A stretch of 36,644 bases of DNA from an uncultured Crocinitomix sp. (GTDB lineage: Bacteria; Bacteroidota; Bacteroidia; Flavobacteriales_D; Crocinitomicaceae), in contig CAKZPK010000348.1 of the NCBI GenBank assembly GCA_937139035.1, positions 1 to 36,644 of the forward strand, read 5' to 3'. A program made the translations under genes and the position numbers. Below the pieces are notes generated by a model. The model was not told the origin of the DNA. It did no database searches and was given only the letters and a program-made list of their open reading frames with translations. How positions within the stretch are numbered: position 1 is the stretch's first letter; every line of letters begins with the position of its first letter. Shown one piece after another: positions 14,067-23,700 of the stretch.

Positions 14067-14834
14067 TTAGAAAAAGTTATTTCGCTTTTTTAATTCCTCT
14101 AATAAATTTGCTTTTTTTCTTGTAGAAACTGGAATTGAATCATTATTAGACATGACAACATTGCAACCATCTTTATTGTGTAAACTAGTTAAATGACTTA
14201 AATTAATTAGGTGGGAATAATGAACACGAACAAAGCCAGATTTAGAGAGAATATTTTCAAACTCTTTTAGAGTACGTGAAATTAACATTGGGCGTTTTAC
14301 TCCCACCAAATAAAACTTAGTATAATTTCCCTCTGCCTGAATATGGATTATTTCTGAAAGCCGTTTAAGATAAATTCCATCACCAGTATTTAGAGCTATT
14401 TTAGACTCTGTGGTGATTGCGTTAGACAAAGTAATAATTTGATCCAACTGCTGCACTGGAATATCATAATTATGTTTTGACTCAAGCCCAATTGCAGTAA
14501 TACTTTCTTGCAACTCATCCAAATCTATGGGTTTCAATAAATAATCAAAAGCGCGAAGTTTAAATGCCTTTAGCGCATATTGGTCATAAGCAGTTGTAAA
14601 AATTACGCGAAACTTTCCAAAATTCTCAATTTCCTGCAAAATATCAAAACCCAAACCATCATTCAAACGAATATCTAAAAACAAAACGTCAGGCGTGAGT
14701 TTTTGCAATAATGCAATGCCCTCTTTCACAGAACTTGCAACACCAATCACTTCAATTTTCGGCTTTATTTCTCGCAATTCCATTTCTAAAGAAGCAATTG
14801 CTTGCTTTTCATCATCAATTATTATAGCTCTCAT
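14067..14834 (-). CDS. LytTR-type response regulator
   Basis: A 255-aa regulator. The receiver domain (1-120) has the acidic pair Asp7-Asp8, phospho-acceptor Asp54 in LFLDIRL, the Thr80/Thr81 switch and Lys101 in LLKPID. The C-terminal LytTR DNA-binding domain (about 150-250) has YLKRLSEIIHIQAEGNYTKFYLV and FVRVHYSHLINLSHL. Its ATG overlaps the stop of the kinase gene by 4 bp (ATGA), so the two are one operon and form a signalling pair. Confidence 0.93.
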   Translation of the reverse strand: MRAIIIDDEKQAIASLEMELREIKPKIEVIGVASSVKEGIALLQKLTPDVLFLDIRLNDGLGFDILQEIENFGKFRVIFTTAYDQYALKAFKLRAFDYLLKPIDLDELQESITAIGLESKHNYDIPVQQLDQIITLSNAITTESKIALNTGDGIYLKRLSEIIHIQAEGNYTKFYLVGVKRPMLISRTLKEFENILSKSGFVRVHYSHLINLSHLTSLHNKDGCNVVMSNNDSIPVSTRKKANLLEELKKRNNFF

Positions 14835-17746
14835 TTGGGGTCAAGTTTTGTTGGAAATAAAAGAATTATTGTTGTGCCTTCTCCCTTTTCTATATTATTA
14901 GGGCTCTTAATTTTTATACTGCAGGGCACACTAAATTGCTGCGACAATAAATTTAATCTATCTCTAATATTAGACAAACTAACGGATTGATGTGCCTGTT
15001 TTAATGAATTATTAAATCCTACTCCTGTATCTGAAACAGCACAGACCAATTGATTATCCAAACCATAAAAATGCACTTTAACCTTCCCTTTATTGTGCGG
15101 CGCTATTCCATGAATAACAGCATTCTCAACCATTGGTTGCACCATCATTGGCGGCACTTCAACCTGACATATATCCTCTATTTCGCAACTGATTTCGTAT
15201 TCAAACATGTTGTCATATCTTTTTTGCATTAAAAAAAGATATAGGTCTATTATTTCAAGCTCTTTTTGCAACGGAATAAACTGTGTATTGCACTCCAATA
15301 TTCGCCTTAACAGCTTAGAAAAACGCGCAATAAATTGGTTAGCTTCATTAAATTTATTTTGAGCATAATAACCTTTTATTGTATTCAAAGAGTTAAACAA
15401 AAAATGAGGGTTCATTTGCAAAACTCCTGCTTTTTGTTCTGCTAAGAGGTAAGCTTTTTCCAACTCTAACTTTTCCATTTCACTAGAAACAATCTGTTTT
15501 TCTAATTCATAATTGGCCCGAATACGCTTGATCCGGAAAAACCAAACCAACATAATTGCACTTATAGCAAAGCAAAAAACAAGTGCTCTAAACCATAAGG
15601 TTTTCCAATATGGCTTGGCAATTTGAAAAGGCACTGTTAGTGTTTCAAAACTTTCATTTTCTGAATTTTTAATTCGTAGATTAAAAACATAATCACCTGC
15701 ATTTAGCCCATCATAAAACACTTTTCTAGTTTTTGTCTTTTGCCAGTCTTTTTGATACCCATCTAATTTATACTCGTAAGTTAAATTACCCAAGTTTTTA
15801 TAGGCTAAACCAATAAATGAAAATGATATTGAGTTCTCATTGTATTTCAAATACATCTCACTGCTAGGCATATCAATCTCCACAGAATTAACATCAACGC
15901 TCTTTAAATACAATTTTGGAACTGTATTATTCACCTCATCTGCCTTCAAATTTTGAGCAATTAATCCATCATTTGTAGCTAAATACATCACATCCCCTAT
16001 TCTTTCAATGGCAGATATTTTTGTGTCCTTTAAGTTGAGCATTCCGCCATGGTTGACGAGTTTATATTTATTACCTTCTCTACAAATATGATCTAGGCTT
16101 TTACTCGTCCCTACCCAAAGTGTTCCATCATCAACTAATAATGAACGGCAATTATTTCCAGAAAGTCCCTTTTCTTCATCAATTACATATTTAACCTGAT
16201 CATTCTCAAGCACTATAACTCCCTCACTATTAGTAGCAACATAAAGCAAGTTGTTTACGTTGTCATAAGCTAGATCATTAATTGTAACCCTTAACTTGTC
16301 ATTTTCATCTCCTAAATAAAGGATATCAACCTGATCATCCTTGTACAACCCTTTTTGCGAACCTATATAAACCGAATTATTTTTTCCTTTAACAAAAACA
16401 CTTGAGTTAACGGGCATTATAATATGATCTTGCAACATCAATTCCACCAAATCATCTTTCCGGGGAAATTTTCTAGTCTCATTATAGAATGATTGATTAC
16501 TAACCTTGAATGTTTGTTTACTCGCAATATATGCATGCGTTGAATCAACCAAAATATCATTACTCAAAAATGGAAAATAATCCGTCTGCTCTCCATGCAC
16601 TACTGCAACGTTTGACTTATTGGAGATAATTACGTACCCATCAGGTGCTAATCGTATATGCGTTATTCTTTCGTTCTGATGATCTTGAATACGCCAGGTT
16701 TTTAATACACCATTTTTAAGATTTGAATAATAGCCGCCCCCCATACCAATCCACAAATCATTATCGAATCCTTTTTCTAAGCAAGTGATATTATTGACCG
16801 GAAAAATTCCTTCTTTATTGTAAATCTTAGTATTTGGAGAAGGTGACAGATACACTCCTTCACCTAAAGTAGTCACCCATAAATTACCTTCCGTATCTAT
16901 TAACGTATTACTTACAACAGATTCAGGAAAATAGTGCTCTGTACCCAACTCGCCCTTTTCCATGTCATATACAAACATGCCTGTCTCTGTTCCGATAAAA
17001 ATAGCTTCGCCCTCCCCTTTTCCAAGCCAAGTTACTTCTGTTCCAAGCGGTAATTGATGAATGAGTTGTAGATCTTCATCTAAAAGAAAAATTTTCGACC
17101 CAAGCCCAAAAAGAATTTTATCACCCAGAATGATTACTCGTGCATAAGAGGTGGATAAGGTTAACGCAGATTCCAGTAGATACTGATCACCTTCAGCTTT
17201 ATATATTCCGTCTGATGTGAAAAATTTCATAACACCATCCGAATTGACCCACACATTATACAATCTTGATCCAACACCAAATGTGCTAACATTGTTTAAT
17301 GTATCAAGCATAAACACACCATTATTGATAGATGAGATATAGATCGTTCCAGCATCATCTTCAAAGACACTGGTTAAGTATGAATCTGATTTCAACTTTG
17401 CCAAAGTAGAGTCATTTTGACTATTATAAAATTTATCCTTGAGATAATAAGAAAACTCTCCATTGAATGATCGAAACCAGATCCGTTCTTTTTGATCTTG
17501 ATAAATTCCAAAAATCTCATTCCCTGTCAACCCATCTTCTGAATCAAAATTTTCAAACTCATATCCATTAAATCTGCTAACACCTAAATCAGTACCAAAC
17601 CACATATACCCCTCATTGTCTTGAAAACAGCAATAAACATTATTAGACTCTAAACCATCAGAATTAACAAGATTTTGAAAATACGGATGCTGCGCAATAC
17701 CTATTAACGGAAAAAGGATAAAAATGAAAAGGCAAGCTTTGAGCAC
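14831..17746 (-). CDS. Two-component sensor histidine kinase with periplasmic propeller (LytS-like)
   Basis: A 971-aa membrane kinase. Signal peptide (1-18), then a periplasmic two-bladed set of regulator-propeller repeats (YCCFQDNEGYMWFGTDLGVSRFNG and later WVTTLGEGVY, LWIGMGGGY, LWVGTSKSLDHI), a Y_Y_Y domain (YEYKLDGYQKDW), one membrane segment (about 700-722), a coiled-coil linker and a His_kinase domain with NPHFLFNSLNTI around residue 780. The ATPase part has VQPMVENAVIHG and DTGVGF. It phosphorylates the LytTR regulator encoded directly after it. Such propeller sensors commonly detect polysaccharide fragments, but the ligand here is unknown. Confidence 0.92.
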   Translation of the reverse strand: MLKACLFIFILFPLIGIAQHPYFQNLVNSDGLESNNVYCCFQDNEGYMWFGTDLGVSRFNGYEFENFDSEDGLTGNEIFGIYQDQKERIWFRSFNGEFSYYLKDKFYNSQNDSTLAKLKSDSYLTSVFEDDAGTIYISSINNGVFMLDTLNNVSTFGVGSRLYNVWVNSDGVMKFFTSDGIYKAEGDQYLLESALTLSTSYARVIILGDKILFGLGSKIFLLDEDLQLIHQLPLGTEVTWLGKGEGEAIFIGTETGMFVYDMEKGELGTEHYFPESVVSNTLIDTEGNLWVTTLGEGVYLSPSPNTKIYNKEGIFPVNNITCLEKGFDNDLWIGMGGGYYSNLKNGVLKTWRIQDHQNERITHIRLAPDGYVIISNKSNVAVVHGEQTDYFPFLSNDILVDSTHAYIASKQTFKVSNQSFYNETRKFPRKDDLVELMLQDHIIMPVNSSVFVKGKNNSVYIGSQKGLYKDDQVDILYLGDENDKLRVTINDLAYDNVNNLLYVATNSEGVIVLENDQVKYVIDEEKGLSGNNCRSLLVDDGTLWVGTSKSLDHICREGNKYKLVNHGGMLNLKDTKISAIERIGDVMYLATNDGLIAQNLKADEVNNTVPKLYLKSVDVNSVEIDMPSSEMYLKYNENSISFSFIGLAYKNLGNLTYEYKLDGYQKDWQKTKTRKVFYDGLNAGDYVFNLRIKNSENESFETLTVPFQIAKPYWKTLWFRALVFCFAISAIMLVWFFRIKRIRANYELEKQIVSSEMEKLELEKAYLLAEQKAGVLQMNPHFLFNSLNTIKGYYAQNKFNEANQFIARFSKLLRRILECNTQFIPLQKELEIIDLYLFLMQKRYDNMFEYEISCEIEDICQVEVPPMMVQPMVENAVIHGIAPHNKGKVKVHFYGLDNQLVCAVSDTGVGFNNSLKQAHQSVSLSNIRDRLNLLSQQFSVPCSIKIKSPNNIEKGEGTTIILLFPTKLDPK

Positions 17747-18031
17747 GTTTGAGTTTTATTATAAATATAAGGGAATTATTAGGTCTAATAAAGGAACAAT
17801 TAAACAATAGAGTGTTTCAAACAAGCACCTATAAGGCTAATTAGCGCAGCTATACATTTTCAGTCTGCACCTATCAATAAATCAAAAAAATAAATAGAAA
17901 AATGACGGAAATTAGGTGAACACAAAACTTATGATTGAAAGAACTACCTCTGTAAATGTACGCCTCTTTGATCGTAAGAGGGCGTAAACCGAAAAGCCTT
18001 ATTAATAGAGTAGGTAAAAAAATTAATTATT

Positions 18032-19606
18032 ATGCAAAATAACAATTGGTATTTCGGTAAGCATTTGCATATCGATTTTAATAACGGAATTAATGTCAGT
18101 ACAAACAGTAGTTTCTCTACAGACGAAGGTTGTGCAGGAATTTCAGACATAAACACTGGAACAACACTTTTTTACACAGATGGACGGGAAGTTTATGACA
18201 CTAATGGAAACATAATTCCAGGTGGAACTGGATTATTTGGTCATCCATCTTCAACTTGTTCGGCCATTATCGTTCCAATAATGAGCAACCCCGATCGCTA
18301 TCACATTTTCACAGTTGATGTTGTTGGAGCTACTAATAGTGGCTTAAACTTTAGTACGGTTGATGTCAATGCGAACATTGTAGCTCCTGTTAATTCACCA
18401 CTTTTACCACAAGCTACTGAAAAAGTTGCTGCAGTTGCAAACGGAAATTGTAATGGTTTTTGGGTAATTGCTATGACTATGGATCCAATTCCAACCTTTC
18501 ATATTTATGATGTAGATTTTAATGGAAATGTAACCTTGACTGCAACAGCACCAACAGGTCGTCCTTTAGACAGTCAAGGTTACCTCAAAATATCGCCGCT
18601 TGGAGATAAATTAGCCTATGCAAATTTTAGAAACGGAACTGTTGAAATATTTGACTTTGACTTAACAACAGCTGCAATAACATTTGATGAAACTATACCA
18701 GGCTTAGCTTACCCTTATGGTTTAGAATTCTCGAATGATGGTAATTTGCTCTATTATTCGTTAGTTGGCTTTAATAGCGGGGCACTGCCCGGACATATTT
18801 GGCAAAAGCAATTAAATTCTAATTCTGCACCTGTCTTAGTGCAAACAATACCCAACCTTGGCGGACGATATGCTTGCGGAGCCCTGCAAATGGCTCCAGA
18901 TGGCAGTCGCATTTATGTAGCCATTGACAGTGAAAGTCGTTTAGATGCCATTCTAAATCCGAATGGAATAGGTGTCGCTTGCAATTATAGCCCGAGTGAC
19001 TTGACACTACCTGATCAATGCGTATTAGGACTACCTACGCAAGTTCAATACAGAAACTGTGAAAGAGAAGACCCTTGCGAAGCAGTTAAAACTAAAGTGA
19101 ACGAATTATTAGCTGAAAAATGTGAAAACAAGGTAAATACACTAGAGCATTGCAATGACGAAGATGCCTGTGATTGTGATCCTACAACAGGTTGTGAAAC
19201 TGCTGAAATACCAGAATTTGAACCATGCGTTTCAATTAGATGGGGTGACAGTGAATGTGATTGTTTTGAAAGCAACGACACCGAAATTTTGTGCTTAACA
19301 GTATGCAACTGCTTTTCAAATATCACCTTTAAAAATTTGACAATTGGTTGTCTTGAGGTATGTGATGCTGATGGAAATCCAGTGCCGACTTTACCTGATG
19401 GCACTCCTTCTGTACAACTAGTTCCTGTTGGACCACATTGTTTTGGAGACATTGAACCATGCAGCTGTGTTTCCAGAGAATTTGCAATAATAACTTGTGG
19501 AGCTATTGCAGGAACATATCAGATCAAAGTTCGAGGCATTTGTTATGATGTTTGCCTCCACTATAGTAACGAGGATTGTTTCAACTTTACTATTTGTAAA
19601 GATTAG
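18032..19606 (+). CDS. Beta-propeller protein with Cys-rich C-terminal domain, no signal peptide
   Basis: A 524-aa protein. Residues 1-345 resemble the propeller-like module found at the N terminus of many Bacteroidota gliding-motility-associated proteins (WYFGKHLHIDFNNG, DEGCAGISDINTGTTLFYTDGREVYDTNG, GHPSSTCSAIIVP, LEFSNDGNLLYYS, LQMAPDGSRIYVA). Residues 350-524 contain many cysteines in acidic, strand-like sequence (CDCDPTTGCE, DSECDCFESND, CLTVCNCFSN). No signal peptide or T9SS sorting domain is seen, which is odd for a module usually found outside the cell. The start is supported by absence of any upstream in-frame hydrophobic leader. A strong hairpin terminator follows at 19629. Confidence 0.7.
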   Translation: MQNNNWYFGKHLHIDFNNGINVSTNSSFSTDEGCAGISDINTGTTLFYTDGREVYDTNGNIIPGGTGLFGHPSSTCSAIIVPIMSNPDRYHIFTVDVVGATNSGLNFSTVDVNANIVAPVNSPLLPQATEKVAAVANGNCNGFWVIAMTMDPIPTFHIYDVDFNGNVTLTATAPTGRPLDSQGYLKISPLGDKLAYANFRNGTVEIFDFDLTTAAITFDETIPGLAYPYGLEFSNDGNLLYYSLVGFNSGALPGHIWQKQLNSNSAPVLVQTIPNLGGRYACGALQMAPDGSRIYVAIDSESRLDAILNPNGIGVACNYSPSDLTLPDQCVLGLPTQVQYRNCEREDPCEAVKTKVNELLAEKCENKVNTLEHCNDEDACDCDPTTGCETAEIPEFEPCVSIRWGDSECDCFESNDTEILCLTVCNCFSNITFKNLTIGCLEVCDADGNPVPTLPDGTPSVQLVPVGPHCFGDIEPCSCVSREFAIITCGAIAGTYQIKVRGICYDVCLHYSNEDCFNFTICKD

Positions 19607-19628
19607 TCTTTAACTATAATGCCAAAAG

Positions 19629-19670
19629 CTAACCATTCTTAGTTTTATACAGAGAATGGTTAGTTTTAAT
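19629..19670 (+). terminator. Intrinsic terminator
   Basis: CTAACCATTCT (19629-19639) and AGAATGGTTAG (19653-19663) form a perfect 11-bp stem, followed by TTTTAAT. It lies 22 bp after the stop codon of the propeller gene. Confidence 0.75.
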
Positions 19671-19688
19671 ATTAATACAACTTAAGCT

Positions 19689-19793
19689 TTTCAGGTTCAA
19701 AGGCAGCAAAACATTTCTTCTGCATCTAAGTTTTCAAAAACAATTCCTTCAGCCAAAACCTCAGCCTTGATATACGCTTGATTGACTTTAATA
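19689..19793 (-). pseudogene. Fragment of ileS 3' end
   Basis: Positions 19722-19765 are identical (44 bp) to 20835-20878 inside ileS, and similarity continues to about 19793/20906. In the ileS frame the fragment reads NQAYIKAEVLAEGIVFENLDA, then EEMFCCL and a stop; the intact gene has NQEYIKAEVLAEGIVFENLDA, then continues differently. Several differences are synonymous, so it was once under selection as coding DNA. It starts right at the end of the fulvocin-like gene. Confidence 0.8.
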
Positions 19794-20435
19794 ATCCCCA
19801 CTGCAAACTCCTGTACAATCACTCCCTCCAAAAACACCACAATCGCTCGTAGTTTTACAACTTATATCGTGACACCTCTGTGACCATGCGCATCCAAGTG
19901 AATATCTACAATTACATTTAGGCTTATCACCTGATCCCCCACCTTGATCTTCTGGAGGGGCATTCAGAAACTCATCAGCTCTGTCTGCTTCTACATCACC
20001 CACCGTAAAAAATAGTTGATAAACGAACTCTTCTGACCAGTTGAAATTACCCATGCAATTTTCAATGATGTGGATTAATTTCTCATTTATATCTATATTA
20101 TTTTGTAACTCTTTTCGAGTATAGTCAATTTGATGCCAGAGCTCAGTAATTGAAATAAGTTCTTCTTTTTCTTCCTCGCTCCATGCTAAAATATTTATAT
20201 GTCTAACTTTTTCATTCCAAAGACTTTTTTTTCTTTCAGGGTTGATTGCTCCCAAAATGGATACTTGATAACTTCTCGAATAACTAGAGATCTCTTCTCT
20301 AGAAAATGTTTGGATTGCTTCATAATTTTCCTTCACCCATTTGTCGATTTCATCATCACATGAGTATCTAATTTCTTTATCACAACTTGTTAGAAACAAA
20401 GCTGCGCAGAAAAAGATAAAAAGTTTACTTTTCAT
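19788..20435 (-). CDS. Bacteriocin fulvocin C-related lipoprotein
   Basis: A 215-aa protein with a lipoprotein signal (ALFLTSC, lipid Cys18). A helical charged region spans residues 25-150, with WNEKVRHINILAWSEEEKEELI, and a compact C-terminal domain (about 172-215) has ten cysteines in the pattern CNC...C...C...C...C...C...C...C (CNCRYSLGCAWSQRC, then CKTTSDC and CTGVC). This matches the architecture of the fulvocin C-related family seen in Bacteroidota; whether any member is a real bacteriocin is not established. The gene stands alone between the terminator-backed ileS and the ileS fragment. Confidence 0.68.
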   Translation of the reverse strand: MKSKLFIFFCAALFLTSCDKEIRYSCDDEIDKWVKENYEAIQTFSREEISSYSRSYQVSILGAINPERKKSLWNEKVRHINILAWSEEEKEELISITELWHQIDYTRKELQNNIDINEKLIHIIENCMGNFNWSEEFVYQLFFTVGDVEADRADEFLNAPPEDQGGGSGDKPKCNCRYSLGCAWSQRCHDISCKTTSDCGVFGGSDCTGVCSGDY

Positions 20436-20716
20436 ATTATTTAGTTTTAGTATGTTAATCGGTGTTATTCACAGTTAATTCTATGACAAAGCCAACTTAG
20501 CTGCAATCTCTTGAAATTTTTGAAAATAATCCGGGTTAATTAGGGCAAAGGTAATATTAAGAAATTGGGGTAAAACAACATTTTAAATGATTATTAGATG
20601 AATTTATACATCTCTATTTTGGAAGTAAATAGTTTGGATTAAAACCAACAATTCTATTGCAAGCAAATTTGGTTGCAAATTCTAGAAATAAACGCTTATT
20701 ATTATTTATCAGCCAA
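20436..20716. promoter_or_regulatory. Leader region of the fulvocin-related gene
   Basis: About 280 bp without a gene. It contains a minus-strand -7 box TACCTTTG (20546-20553) with a TTG about 20 bp before it, giving a leader of roughly 110 nt. I see no riboswitch-like structure. Confidence 0.45.
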
Positions 20717-20746
20717 TAAAAAAAGGCGGTTATTAAAACCGCCTTT
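20717..20746 (-). terminator. Intrinsic terminator of ileS
   Basis: Minus-strand hairpin AAAAGGCGGT with ACCGCCTTTT around a 6-7-nt loop, followed by a T run (TTTTTTT). It lies about 25 bp downstream of the ileS stop codon. Confidence 0.8.
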
Positions 20747-20770
20747 TACTCTCTATTTTAAAATAGTTAC

Positions 20771-23700
20771 TTATACTTTTGCTAATCCAATTACTGTATT
20801 TCCTTCTTCCAAATCTGCCAATAAATGATTAGTCGCATCTAAGTTTTCAAAAACAATTCCTTCAGCCAAAACCTCAGCTTTAATATACTCTTGATTAGTT
20901 TCAATAGCTGATTTTACAACCTCATTAGTATCAAAGGTTAATTGAATTCTATCCATCACCTCAAGACCAGAATCCTTACGGTAATTTTGGATGCGACTTA
21001 CTAACTCACGTGCAATTCCTTCGCTTTTTAGCTCATCATTTAATGTAATGTCTAATGCTACGGTCATTCGCCCTTCTGAAGCTACTAACCATCCCGGAAT
21101 ATCATCCGTTACAATATCAAAATCAGTTAATTCTAATTCTATTGCTTCACCATTCAGTTCGCCTTTCCAACCATTATTAGCCTCAACAGATGAAATATCA
21201 GCACTAGTCCATTGATTGACCATAGCTGCAATAGCTTTCATTTGCTTACCGTATTTTGGCCCAATAGTTTTGAAGTTTGGCTTAATTTTTTTCACCAATA
21301 TACCTTCTGTATCTTCCAACATATCAATTTCCTTGATATTGGTTTCAGAAAGCACAATGTCTTTTACATCCTCTAATCTTCTTGCAAAATCGCCATCTAA
21401 AATTGGCACCATAATTTTTTGCAATGGTTGGCGCACCTTTAATTTTGCTCCTTGGCGCAAGCTCAACACCATAGAAGAAACTTTTTGAGCAATGCTCATT
21501 TTCTCCTCTAAATCCAAGTCAATTTCTGCCTCATTCACTTTAGGGAAATCTGCTAAATGAACTGACTCTACCTGATGTCTACCTGTTACGCTATTTAAAT
21601 CCTGAAACAACTCATCTGTATAGAATGGTGCAATAGGAGAACCTAAAATAGCCACAGTTTCTAAACATCTGTACAAGGTTTGATAAGCCGAAATTTTATC
21701 GGTTGTATAATCTCCTTTCCAGAAACGACGACGACATAATCTCACATACCAGTTAGAAAGCTCATCATTTACAAATGCTTGAATTAAACGACCTGCTTTA
21801 GTTGGTTCGAAGGCTTCAAAAGATCCATCAACAGCACCAATTAAGGTATTGAGTTTAGATAAAATCCAACGGTCAATTTCAGGACGCTCATTAATTGCAA
21901 TTTCATCCTCTGAATAGGTGAAATTATCAATGCTAGCATATAATCCAAAAAATGAATAAGTATTATATAATGTACCAAAGAACTTACGCTGAACTTCAGT
22001 AATTCCGTCTTCGTTAAACTTTAGGTTATCCCAAGGTTGTGCATTGGTAACCATGTACCAACGTGTAGCATCTGCACCATAGGTTGCTAAATTGCCAAAT
22101 GGCTCAACAGCATTCCCTAATCGTTTTGACATTTTTTTACCAAACTTGTCTAATACAAGTCCATTGGACATCACGTTTTTATAAGCTACAGAATCAAACA
22201 CCAATGCTGCAATTACATGTTGTGTATAAAACCAACCTCTTGTTTGGTCTACTCCTTCTGCAATAAAGTCAGAAGGAAATCCTTTGCGATCATCAATTAA
22301 CTCCTTGTTTTCAAAAGGATAATGATGTTGTGCATATGGCACTGATCCAGAATCAAACCAAACGTCAATCAAATCTGCTTCACGCATCATTGGTTTTCCT
22401 GTAGGAGAAACTAATGTAATTTGATCTACATAGTTTTTATGCAAATCAACTTGGTCATAATTTTCCTGAGACATATTGCCTACTTCAAAATCAGCTAAAG
22501 GGTTTACATCCATGATTCCTGCATCAACGGCTTTTTGTGCTTCTGCTTTTAATTCTTCAACTGAAGAGATACAGATTTGCTCTGTCCCATCTTCAGACGT
22601 CCAAATTGGAATTGGAATTCCCCAGTAACGCGAACGTGAAAGGTTCCAATCATTTGCATTTTTCAACCACTCACCAAAACGCCCTTCACCAGTTGATTTT
22701 GGTTGCCAGTTAATAGTATTATTCAATTCTACTAAACGCTCTCTATTTTCAGCCACCTTAATGAACCAAGAATCTAACGGATAGTATAAAATTGGTTTAT
22801 CTGTTCTCCAACAATGCGGATAAGAGTGTTCGTATTTCTCAATTTTAAAGGCTTTATTCTCAATCTTTAATTTGAGAGTGATACGATCATCAACACTCAT
22901 ATATGCCTTTAAGTCGGCAATAATATCTTTTAATTTTTCTCGCTGAATCGTTAATTCTTCCTCGGCTTCATCTCCTTCTAAATATTCAGCCTTAACATAT
23001 TCACCACCTAAGCCAAAAATTGGATCGTTTAATTCTTTTCTAAAACGCCCTTGTAAATCTACCAAAGGAACAGGTGTTTCGTTCTCATCTAAAATTAGCA
23101 TTGGAGGCACACCAGCCGCTTTTGCAACCATAGCATCATCCGCACCAAATGTAGGCGCAGTATGCACAATTCCTGTTCCATCTTCTGTCGTTACAAAGTC
23201 TCCAGGAATGACAACAAATGCTTTATCTGCATCTTCGTAAGGTTGGCAATAATCTAATAATTGCTCGTATTTAATTCCTTCTAAATCTGATCCTTTACAC
23301 TCACCTATAACTTGATAAGGAATTTTTTTATCTCCTTTTGTATAAACCAATTCATCAGCAGATTCAACCGCCGTATATTTTTTTGCAAATTGTTTACCAA
23401 CCAAATTTTTAGCTAAAATTACCTCAATTGGTTCGTGCGTATATTGGTTCCAAGATTTTACTAAAACATAGTCAATTTTTGGACCAACAGTTAATGCCGT
23501 ATTTGATGGCAACGTCCATGGTGTTGTCGTCCAAGCAAGGAAATGTACATTATCTAAATTTGCATTTTCAAAAGGAACTTGCTCCCCTGCTTTTAGTTTA
23601 AATTGAGCAACACAAGTTGTATCTTTCACGTCCTGATAAGCACCAGGTTGGTTAATTTCGTGCGAACTTAAACCTGTTCCGGCTTTAGGAGAATAAGGTT

